Assembly (NCBI GenBank): GCA_031275515.1 | Contig: JAISOQ010000103.1 | Location: 1 to 8,712 of the forward strand | Reading direction: 5' to 3' | Origin: Treponema sp. | Lineage (GTDB): Bacteria > Spirochaetota > Spirochaetia > Treponematales > Breznakiellaceae | DNA: 8,712 bases | Part shown: piece by piece, positions 1-5,705 of the stretch | Position numbering within the stretch: position 1 is the stretch's first letter | Layout: each line of letters begins with the position of its first letter | Position numbers and translations under genes: made by a program | Notes under the pieces: model-generated | Seen by the model: only the letters and a program-made list of their open reading frames with translations | Databases searched by the model: none | Told to the model about the DNA's origin: nothing

Positions 1-56
1 CAGCGGGAACGGACCTGCCTGGCAACTGCCTTTTTCTCTTGCATAGTTAACCCCAT
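1..56 (-). CDS. Integrase/DDE-type IS transposase, N-terminal fragment (cut by window edge)
   Basis: Only the first 18 codons are in the window, read leftward from the ATG at 56-54: MGLTMQEKKAVARQVRSR. This basic, helical opening resembles the N-terminus of integrase-catalytic-region transposases common in treponeme insertion sequences, where a helix-turn-helix precedes the DDE core. That match is from memory of the family. The start is supported by a strong Shine-Dalgarno, GGAGGT at 66-61, four bases before the ATG; the second Met (44) would be too far from it. The catalytic part lies outside the window, so it cannot be said whether the transposase is intact. The surrounding DNA is AT-richer than the genes to the right, consistent with acquired DNA. 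A short open frame on the other strand over the same bases looks non-coding. Confidence 0.6.
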   Translation of the reverse strand, partial: MGLTMQEKKAVARQVRSR

Positions 57-308
57 GTTGACCTCCGATAGCTGTGGTTACCGGATAGTCTGCCTTGATT
101 TGGGTTACTTTTTCAATGAAGCAACGCGTATAGTAGATTTTTTTTATGCCCATCTGTATAATATGAGCTGGGAGCTGATTTTCTGTCTTTATGGCTACGG
201 TTGTCTGAAACAACGGAAATACTGTAGTACATGCGGAAAATTTGTGCAATAGCCCTTTCTGACTAAAAGGATACAAACAAGCCGTAACCTCCTCTTATCA
301 AAGAAAGT

Positions 309-347
309 CCGCGAATTATGCGCGTGAAAATCAGCCTTCATTCGCGG
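309..347. repeat. 8-bp inverted repeat CCGCGAAT...ATTCGCGG
   Basis: The arms at 309-316 and 340-347 are exact reverse complements separated by 23 bases. A T-run (353-358) follows on the plus strand, so the RNA could form a weak terminator-like hairpin stopping read-through from the element. It could equally be an operator upstream of the 414 gene or lie near the element boundary. The loop is long, so a strong terminator is unlikely. Confidence 0.35.
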
Positions 348-396
348 CCAAATTTTTTGACCTGCCCCGCAAACTCCTGGGTAAAATCTTTTTTTA

Positions 397-405
397 TGCT
401 ATACT
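397..405 (+). promoter_or_regulatory. Extended -10 promoter for the VWA gene (possible leaderless start)
   Basis: TGCTATACT matches an extended -10 element (TGn followed by TATACT at 400-405). No good -35 lies 16-18 bp upstream, which is acceptable for extended -10 promoters; TTGACC at 357-362 is too far away. Transcription would begin about 7 bases after the box, essentially at the ATG at 414. No purine-rich ribosome binding site precedes that ATG. Confidence 0.45.
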
Positions 406-413
406 ACAAAAAT

Positions 414-992
414 ATGTGTGACTTTCGGCGCGTTTTTTTCTCTATTGTTTTTACCGGCCTTTTTTTCACGGACCTTTCCCCCGGTCCTGTCTCCGCTTTG
501 GATATACGGACGAAAAGCCTGGATATGTTCATCATCATCGACGGGTCCTTGGCCCTTTCAGACGGAAAGGACGCCGCAATACAGTGGCTCTGCGGCTATG
601 CGGTGGACGGCATACTCCGGGAAGGGGACCGGCTTACCCTTTGGCTGGCTTCGGATTCGGCCTGGCAGATCTTTTCGGGACCTCTTTCCGGGGCGGATTC
701 CAAAGAAACCCTAAAGTCCCTGATCCGGTCAATAAACCTCCAGGGAGACGCTGCGGATTACAAGGGAGCCCTCAAGGCGGCGGCGGAAAAAGAAGCGGCT
801 GCCCGGGGCCTGACCTATACCCTCATCATCAGCGGGACCCGGGCGGGGTACAACTCCTTTCCCGGCGGCGAAGAGGAGGCGGCCCTGGCGCGGTACTCCC
901 GGATGCTGGATTTTGCCGGCTGGCGGGGGATTGTAATATCCCAGGGAATAGGAAACCGGGTGCGGCAGGCTGCCGCCGCATTCGCGGAGTAA
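414..992 (+). CDS. Exported VWA-like domain protein, Tp0750-like
   Basis: A 192-aa protein with an Arg-Arg n-region, a hydrophobic core (residues 7-19) and a plausible signal peptidase I site VSA|LD after residue 28, so it is probably periplasmic or surface-exposed. The mature part reads as a von Willebrand A fold: strand DMFIIIDGS (37-45), a GDAADYKGAL turn (111-120) and strand TLIISGT (136-142). The metal site is degenerate: DGSLA in place of DxSxS, no Thr in the second loop, and SGT where TDG is usual, so classical MIDAS metal binding is doubtful. Size and position directly before a pallilysin-like gene match T. pallidum Tp0750, a VWA protein reported to interact with host proteins; that homology is inference. 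The ATG at 414 was chosen because the in-frame ATG at 318 would bury the signal peptide. The ATG at 396 is an alternative. Confidence 0.6.
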   Translation: MCDFRRVFFSIVFTGLFFTDLSPGPVSALDIRTKSLDMFIIIDGSLALSDGKDAAIQWLCGYAVDGILREGDRLTLWLASDSAWQIFSGPLSGADSKETLKSLIRSINLQGDAADYKGALKAAAEKEAAARGLTYTLIISGTRAGYNSFPGGEEEAALARYSRMLDFAGWRGIVISQGIGNRVRQAAAAFAE

Positions 993-1036
993 AAAGACAA
1001 AAACCCGGCGGAAACCTGCACAGGGCGCACGCGGGT

Positions 1037-1043
1037 CAGAGGT
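1037..1043 (+). promoter_or_regulatory. Ribosome binding site of the pallilysin-related gene
   Basis: CAGAGGT sits six bases before the ATG at 1050 and fixes this start. There is no promoter-like sequence in the 57-base gap after the VWA gene, so the two genes are probably one transcript. Confidence 0.6.
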
Positions 1044-1049
1044 AAATCT

Positions 1050-2600
1050 ATGGCAAAGAAAATATCCGGTTTTATCACGGCTTTTATATTCTTTCTTACA
1101 GCCCTTGTAATAGGGGTTCTGTTTTTCATCCCCGAGCGTATCTTCAATCGTCCCGAACGCCCGCCAAAACAGACGCGCATCGTTATCCCCCAAACCCGGT
1201 TTCCGGAAGACGCCTACGACGAAGAATATCTGGCGGAAAAGCTGGCCTACGAGGATAACAGAAACGCCAAGGCTGCCCTTGACGACGGGGAAACCATCGT
1301 TTCCGTCCTGACCCAGGATTTTGACGGAGACCTTCAGGATGAACAGATCATCGCCTATCGCAATCTTTCCCAATCGGGAAGCCCGATTTATATTACCTAC
1401 ATTCAGTACGACGATCAGACTGGAGGCTATAAACGAATTTGGAACAGCCCCACCATCGTTACCCGGCCAGGGACCGTTTCTCTGTATACCCAGGACCTTT
1501 TGGGAGACCGCAGCGTCTCTGTAATCATCACCGGGATGAACGCCGAGGGAGAGCATACCCTGACAGCGCTGCGGAAAAACGCCCTCCCCGCGGATCAGGA
1601 CGCCGGGGAAACCGGCAGCGTCCCTTTCACGAAAATCGCGGAAATACACATCGACGGCTCTATCTCTGTTCGGGAGGTTGAACGTACCCAGGCTTACCAG
1701 CGGGGCCTCTCCAAAGGCCAGAGTTTCACTATAGCCGCCTATGGCCGGGACAACGATTCCACAAATATCCTGGACCAAATCGAAATCACCTATGTTTACA
1801 ATCCGGCTGCGGATTTCTATGAACAATCCAAGATCACCCATATACCAGGAACCCAGATTGAACAGCGCCGGGTCAGAAACCTTCTCGACGGTAATCCCGA
1901 AGTTTTCGAGCGGTTTATCGACGGCCTGTGGTATTATGCCGATGCCGAAGGCCTGCCGGACAGCCGGCAGTATATATATTTCGATCTCCCTAACCGGGAA
2001 CTGATTTTTTACAGCGATGACAGCCAGCAGGTATTCATCTGGCTCAATTCCAGTTCTACCCGGTACGGAATCTACGTTTCAAGCCAGAACCAATCCGTCA
2101 CCACTCTGCGGCGTTCCTTGAACATCGAACTTGAATCCATGGACAGCATACGCATCAAGGTTTCCGAGGATGTACGCCTGAAACTGGGGGTGGACGACTC
2201 CTGGGACGGGTCCTACCGGCAGGCAAAAAACATGACAGCCGGCCTTTCAGACGGTGTTCGTCCTGTAACGCCCTATCTGGACGCTTCCTACGACGGGTCC
2301 ATAGGTAAACTGGTTTTCTCCAAAGACGGTTTCTACGAATTATACACTCAGGGGGCAGTCCGTAAAGGCAAATACGCTTTCTTTGCCCTGGACGATCGGG
2401 AACTCCTGGAACTCCGCCCGGGGGGCATTACGGGTCTCCCCCGTGAAACCTACCTTGTTTCCTGGCACATCCCGGAATCCTCAGAGGTTTTCCAAAAAGA
2501 CCTCACCCTGATCCGGGTCCGCCTTGGAACCCAGGGCATACAGGAAGTTCTTCACGAGGCCGCCATTTCCCTTGTCCCCGCCGGAGCGAACGGCTCGTGA
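1050..2600 (+). CDS. Pallilysin-related membrane-anchored protein (Tp0751-like)
   Basis: A 516-aa protein with one N-terminal membrane segment (residues 8-27) and no lipobox cysteine, so probably a signal-anchored envelope protein rather than a lipoprotein. Residues 80-250 contain acidic loops like FG-GAP calcium-binding blades: DFDGDLQDE (90-98), TQDLLGD (147-153) and YGRDNDST (231-238). The C-terminal third is beta-rich (WDGSYRQ at 385-391, then strand-like segments 415-480), in keeping with the lipocalin-like barrel of the T. pallidum adhesin pallilysin. T. pallidum pallilysin is about 237 aa, so this protein has a large extra N-terminal region. The zinc-protease motif HEXXH is absent; the nearest sequence is HEAAI (502-506), so protease activity is not expected. 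It lies 57 bp after the VWA gene, as tp0751 follows tp0750. Family assignment is inferred from context, fold pattern and recollection of long treponemal 'pallilysin-related adhesins'. Confidence 0.6.
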   Translation: MAKKISGFITAFIFFLTALVIGVLFFIPERIFNRPERPPKQTRIVIPQTRFPEDAYDEEYLAEKLAYEDNRNAKAALDDGETIVSVLTQDFDGDLQDEQIIAYRNLSQSGSPIYITYIQYDDQTGGYKRIWNSPTIVTRPGTVSLYTQDLLGDRSVSVIITGMNAEGEHTLTALRKNALPADQDAGETGSVPFTKIAEIHIDGSISVREVERTQAYQRGLSKGQSFTIAAYGRDNDSTNILDQIEITYVYNPAADFYEQSKITHIPGTQIEQRRVRNLLDGNPEVFERFIDGLWYYADAEGLPDSRQYIYFDLPNRELIFYSDDSQQVFIWLNSSSTRYGIYVSSQNQSVTTLRRSLNIELESMDSIRIKVSEDVRLKLGVDDSWDGSYRQAKNMTAGLSDGVRPVTPYLDASYDGSIGKLVFSKDGFYELYTQGAVRKGKYAFFALDDRELLELRPGGITGLPRETYLVSWHIPESSEVFQKDLTLIRVRLGTQGIQEVLHEAAISLVPAGANGS

Positions 2601-2607
2601 TACCGGG

Positions 2608-3642
2608 CTAGGAACCGGAATACACCGGGAAAGATTCAAATCCTGCATCTTTGAGCTTTAAAATGGTATCGTTCATGTTTTCTCCCGGAGAAACGCCTAC
2701 GGCCCAGTATTCCTTCCCGTTCACCAGGCGCCGGGTTATGAGGGGGGTAAAGCCCGCTTTTTTAAGCCGCTCCGCCATTACCGCCGTATTCTCTTCCCTG
2801 CTGAAAAGACCGGTCTGGAGTATGGAAGAAGCGGCGGTCTGGGATGCAGGAACAGGCGCGGCGCCCGCCTTTGCCCCGGAAACCGGGCCGGGCCGGGGGC
2901 TGTCCGCGGCAGGTTGAGGGCTTCCGGCAGCCGCGGCGGGTTCGCTGAGCAGGATCCCTTCCCTGCCGGGCAGGAGGAGCCACATGGCGGTGGAAGATTT
3001 CAGGGCCTGCCCGGCGGCGGGCAAGTCCCGGATGATACGGGCTTCGGGGCTGGAAGGGTATTCCTTTTCCAGGCGGGTTCTGTAGGCGTCTTCCCCGGTG
3101 ATACGCCAGAGGGTATAAAGTACGGAAGGCCGCTTGTCCGCATACTCCGGGCTTCTGAGAAAGGCGTCCAGGACCGCTCCGTTCCCGGTTTTAAAGGCCT
3201 GAATTTGGGAGCCCAGGTACCGGGCTTCTGTCTGTACCTCCCGAATCTCCCCGGTGAGGAGGATATTCCTAACGTACTCCTCCGCAGCGTCAAACTGTCC
3301 CATAGCGATAAGACAGCGGGCTCCTTCCAGAAGGCTCGCGCCGTCCCGCTTTCCCGGTTCCGCCGCCGCCGCCTTAATCCAGGCGTCGGCAGCCCCTTCA
3401 AGGTTTCCCGAAAGGGCCAATAACCGGGCAAGGCGCGTAAGCGCTTCCTTCCTGCCGACGGCGGAAACCTCCGCCGTTTGGGTTTGAAGGGCTTTCCCCA
3501 GGGTTTCCAGCTCCCTGGTCAAGAGGAAGGAACCGTTTTCCTGAGCGTACAGACAAAGGCCCGCACAGAAGAAGATCAGAACGGCCAAAACAAAGCGGCT
3601 CCGCGGGGATGGGGAATTAATCGATCCCATAGGGACTTTCAT
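2608..3642 (-). CDS. Secreted SPOR-domain protein with helical TPR-like middle
   Basis: A 344-aa protein with a signal peptide (hydrophobic residues 17-32, cleavage likely at LYA|QEN near 33). Residues 45-200 are helical and Ala/Leu-rich (for example NLEGAADAWIKAAAAEPGKR, 80-99), like tetratricopeptide repeats. A Pro/Ala linker (235-272) follows, then a C-terminal SPOR domain (about 273-342: ILQTGLFSREENTA, VNGKEYWAVGVSP). SPOR domains bind denuded peptidoglycan glycan strands, so a periplasmic cell-wall or division role is likely. It is last in the minus-strand cluster and overlaps the LapA gene by 26 bp. No clear ribosome binding site precedes either ATG (3642 or 3630), so translation probably depends on ribosomes finishing the LapA gene. 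The shorter start loses four residues only. The middle is only TPR-like by eye. Confidence 0.8.
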   Translation of the reverse strand: MKVPMGSINSPSPRSRFVLAVLIFFCAGLCLYAQENGSFLLTRELETLGKALQTQTAEVSAVGRKEALTRLARLLALSGNLEGAADAWIKAAAAEPGKRDGASLLEGARCLIAMGQFDAAEEYVRNILLTGEIREVQTEARYLGSQIQAFKTGNGAVLDAFLRSPEYADKRPSVLYTLWRITGEDAYRTRLEKEYPSSPEARIIRDLPAAGQALKSSTAMWLLLPGREGILLSEPAAAAGSPQPAADSPRPGPVSGAKAGAAPVPASQTAASSILQTGLFSREENTAVMAERLKKAGFTPLITRRLVNGKEYWAVGVSPGENMNDTILKLKDAGFESFPVYSGS

Positions 3643-3949
3643 TCTGGAAGGAAGACGCTTCGGAGGCTTCCTCGCCGGAAACTCCTCCTTTTTTCTTTTT
3701 CACAGATTTTTTCCCCGCAGGCGGGGGAAGTTTGGCTGATTTTTTTTTCAAACGGAACGAGATTGACAAGGGAATGGCGCAGAGCAGGCCCAGGGCAAAA
3801 GAGCAAAAAACAGTGAGAAACACCGGCACGTCCTTAATAGGCTCAAAGCCGGGGAATAAAGAAATATTGCAGGTATTCCCCAAATTCAGGGTTATGAATA
3901 CGAGAAGAATTCCAAAAAGAACTATAAATCCTATCAATCGCCAAGGCAT
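3617..3949 (-). CDS. LapA-domain (DUF1049-type) inner-membrane protein
   Basis: A 110-aa protein with two membrane segments (residues 5-21 and 41-64) around a short loop NLGNTCNISLFPGFEPIKDV, then a basic Lys/Pro cytoplasmic tail (66-88). This two-helix pattern, with the Asn-containing loop and a small-residue second helix, is typical of the lipopolysaccharide-assembly-protein-A domain. In proteobacteria LapA assists LPS assembly; treponemes generally lack LPS, so the role here is unknown. The start is firm: AAAGGAG (3964-3958) lies eight bases before the ATG. That ribosome binding site is inside the end of miaB, and the genes overlap by 16 bp. The last 26 bp overlap the SPOR gene. The acidic, Ser-rich C-terminus is unremarkable. 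Confidence 0.75.
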   Translation of the reverse strand: MPWRLIGFIVLFGILLVFITLNLGNTCNISLFPGFEPIKDVPVFLTVFCSFALGLLCAIPLSISFRLKKKSAKLPPPAGKKSVKKKKGGVSGEEASEASSFQNESPYGID

Positions 3950-5265
3950 AAATTGATCTCCTTTGAACGAAAAGTATTTCCCCGCAGGGATGAAAGAGTG
4001 ACTCTGGCAAAAGAACCTATCAGAGAAGGCGAACCGGAAACCACAACCATTTCATCTTTTTCAGTACGGGTTATTAATTCATCGGCATTTTTCCGGGAAA
4101 TTCCCTCTATTAATACATTTTCCTTCATCCCTATACGGTTTTCAAGCAATTCCCGGGTATGCCGCTTTTGAAGGGCTATGACCCGGGCCAGCCGTTCCCG
4201 CTTGGCCGCCTCGGGGATGCGTCCCGGCAAATCGCAGGCAGCGGTCCCTTCCCGGGGGTTGTAATGGTACATATAAGCGTAGAGGAACCGGACTTCCTCC
4301 ATAAGGGAGAGGGTCTCTTCCAGGTCCGCCTCGGTTTCTCCGGGAAAGCCTACGAGGATGTCCGTAGAAAGGCTCACGTCCGGCATGGCTCTGCGGATTT
4401 CCGCCGCCAGGTCCAGGTAGGATTCCCTTGTGTACCGGCGGTTCATGGCCCTGAGCATCCTGTTGGAGCCATGCTGGACGCAGAGGTGGAGATGCCGGCA
4501 GAACACCCGGTTCCCCGCCATGACTTCTATGGTCCGGCGGGAGAAGTCTTTTGGGTTGGCCGACAAAAACCGTATCCACTCTATGGGACTGCCCTCCGTC
4601 TCCCTGGCCGCCAGTTCCAGGAGGCCGGGGAAGTCCAGGGTCCCGCCCTCCCCTTCCCAGCGGTAGGTGTTGACGTTCTGCCCCAAAAGAGTGATTTCCC
4701 TGACCCCCCGGCTGGCCAACAGGCGGATTTCTTCTTTTATGGAAGAAGGGTCCCTGGATATTTCCCTGCCCCGCACATAGGGGACTATACAATACGAACA
4801 GAAGTTGTTGCACCCGTGCATGATAGGCACAAAACTGCGGAACCGGCCTTCTTCAAGATGGGAAGACGAAAAGGCAAAGACCGGTTTTTCCCCGGAAAGG
4901 TGAAGCTCCCTCTTACCCTGCTCCACGGCTTCCAGGATCAGGGGGAAAACGGAACGGGAGGAAGTTCCCATAACATAATCAACCGCCCCGGCCCTTTCCT
5001 TGAGGCCCTCTCCCAAACGCTGGGCCATGCAGCCGGCTACCACCAGGGTAAAGGGCCGCTTCTTTTTCAGGGCGGCGTATTGGGCCAGCCGGCCCAAGAC
5101 CCGTTTTTCCGCAGTTTCCCGGACCGAACAGGTGTTGAGCAGTACGAGATCGGCGGTTTCCCCGTTTTCCGCAGCCTGCCAGCCCCGCTCCTTCAGCACA
5201 AGGTCCAGAGCCGCCGATTCGGCGGTATTCATCTGACACCCGTAGGTTTCAAAAAAATAGGTCAC
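3934..5265 (-). CDS. miaB: tRNA-2-methylthio-N6-dimethylallyladenosine synthase MiaB
   Basis: A radical-SAM methylthiotransferase that adds a methylthio group to i6A37 of tRNAs reading UNN codons, in the cytoplasm. The 443-aa length is normal. The N-terminal UPF0004 domain carries the auxiliary cluster cysteines C10 (ETYGCQMNT), C46 (LLNTCSVRE) and C79 (VAGCMAQR). The radical-SAM core has C152-x3-C156-x2-C159 (GCNNFCSYCIVPYVRG). The C-terminal TRAM domain (about 375-440) is recognisable, with RTEKDEMVVVSG. The CQMN signature and TRAM length favour MiaB over MtaB or RimO. The start is GTG at 5265; GTGA overlaps the stop of the upstream membrane-protein gene by 4 bp, and no strong ribosome binding site is visible, so coupling is likely. 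All key residues are present and the gene looks intact. Confidence 0.95.
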   Translation of the reverse strand: MTYFFETYGCQMNTAESAALDLVLKERGWQAAENGETADLVLLNTCSVRETAEKRVLGRLAQYAALKKKRPFTLVVAGCMAQRLGEGLKERAGAVDYVMGTSSRSVFPLILEAVEQGKRELHLSGEKPVFAFSSSHLEEGRFRSFVPIMHGCNNFCSYCIVPYVRGREISRDPSSIKEEIRLLASRGVREITLLGQNVNTYRWEGEGGTLDFPGLLELAARETEGSPIEWIRFLSANPKDFSRRTIEVMAGNRVFCRHLHLCVQHGSNRMLRAMNRRYTRESYLDLAAEIRRAMPDVSLSTDILVGFPGETEADLEETLSLMEEVRFLYAYMYHYNPREGTAACDLPGRIPEAAKRERLARVIALQKRHTRELLENRIGMKENVLIEGISRKNADELITRTEKDEMVVVSGSPSLIGSFARVTLSSLRGNTFRSKEINLCLGD

Positions 5266-5630
5266 GCTCTGTTTTTAAGCCCTTTGATGAATTTGACGCC
5301 GTTCCAGATGCCCATTGCCAGAAGCCCTATAGCGCCTATGGCAAGAAGGGTTCCGGCCAGGGGCTTTACTATCCCGATTTTGGAGAGGATGGTAAGCCCC
5401 CCCGCAGCCGCGGCAAAGATTCCGGGCTTCCGATCCTCCGGGTCCTTGGACATAGCGGCTCCTATGCCGACTACCCCGATTACACCCCCCGCGATAATTC
5501 CAATAACCGGGGGAAGCGCCCCGGCAATCAAAAGGCCGGCGCCCCCGATGAGACTGACTATTGCGGTTACCCCCTGTTTGGCTAAAATATTAGTCGGAGT
5601 ATACCTGTTCCGGGATTCTATATCGTGCAT
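5262..5630 (-). CDS. Small Gly/Ala-rich multi-pass membrane protein, unknown function
   Basis: A 122-aa protein that I do not recognise. It has about four hydrophobic segments (near residues 20-38, 41-60, 69-86 and 91-110), rich in Gly, Ala, Ile and Val. The charged break SKDPEDRKP (61-69) divides it into two similar helical hairpins, which suggests internal duplication. Both ends are hydrophilic; the C-terminus is basic (KFIKGLKNRA). There is no signal peptidase site or catalytic motif. The ATG at 5630 has a good ribosome binding site (GAGAGGGGG, 5645-5637) six bases upstream and a TATAAT box at 5654-5649. It is the first gene of the cluster with miaB, overlapping it by 4 bp. The low-complexity helices could mimic glycine-zipper proteins, but no function is claimed. 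Confidence 0.75.
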   Translation of the reverse strand: MHDIESRNRYTPTNILAKQGVTAIVSLIGGAGLLIAGALPPVIGIIAGGVIGVVGIGAAMSKDPEDRKPGIFAAAAGGLTILSKIGIVKPLAGTLLAIGAIGLLAMGIWNGVKFIKGLKNRA

Positions 5631-5648
5631 AAATTCCCCCTCTCGTTC

Positions 5649-5654
5649 ATTATA
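5649..5654 (-). promoter_or_regulatory. -10 box TATAAT for the membrane protein-miaB cluster
   Basis: A consensus TATAAT on the minus strand ends 18 bases before the ATG at 5630. The -35 is poor: CTGATT at 5677-5672 with a 17-bp spacer. The predicted transcript would have a leader of about 12 bases that includes the ribosome binding site. Confidence 0.5.
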
Positions 5655-5679
5655 ATAAAATTATTCGATAAAATCAGAT

Positions 5680-5692
5680 ACGGAGGCTCCGT
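5680..5692. repeat. 13-bp palindrome ACGGAG-G-CTCCGT
   Basis: Six-base arms around a single G lie just upstream of the -35 region of the miaB cluster and after the folD stop. The minimal spacing suits a dimeric protein-binding site better than an RNA hairpin. No T-run follows in the folD direction, so a factor-independent terminator is unlikely. Confidence 0.35.
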
Positions 5693-5705
5693 CCCCGCGC
5701 CCCTG

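Larger units (their letters stand above)
57..413. other. AT-rich gene-free stretch: upstream end of the insertion sequence, then promoter region of the VWA gene
   Basis: No convincing gene is seen here. The left part should be the transposase's own leader and the terminal inverted repeat of its element. The exact end cannot be placed because the other terminus is outside the window. Bases 121-180 are roughly 38% GC against 60-70% in the genes to the right. The composition and the TTTTTT runs ease off after about 310. An inverted repeat lies at 309-347 and a probable promoter at 397-405. The frame open from base 1 to 252 on the plus strand has a Cys- and Tyr-rich product with no ribosome binding site and opposes the transposase start, so it is treated as chance. 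Confidence 0.5.

Noticed and set aside
1..252. Plus-strand frame open from the window edge to 252 as a gene
   Set aside because: It has no ribosome binding site, an unusual Cys/Tyr-rich product and AT-rich sequence, and it opposes a transposase start that has a strong Shine-Dalgarno.
729..1841. 370-codon minus-strand open frame across the VWA and pallilysin-like genes
   Set aside because: It is an antisense shadow in GC-rich DNA: it spans two better-supported genes, has no start signals, and its product is low-complexity.
1050..2600. Active zinc metalloprotease
   Set aside because: No HEXXH is present anywhere in the protein; only HEAAI near the C-terminus.
2601..2660. Bidirectional terminator between the convergent genes
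   Set aside because: Only 4-bp CCGG matches and an AAAGAT/ATCTTT pair inside coding sequence were found. There is no GC-rich stem with a T-run.
4159..5655. 498-codon plus-strand open frame opposite miaB
   Set aside because: MiaB on the other strand has every family motif. This frame is Pro/Gly/Arg-rich with no domain.
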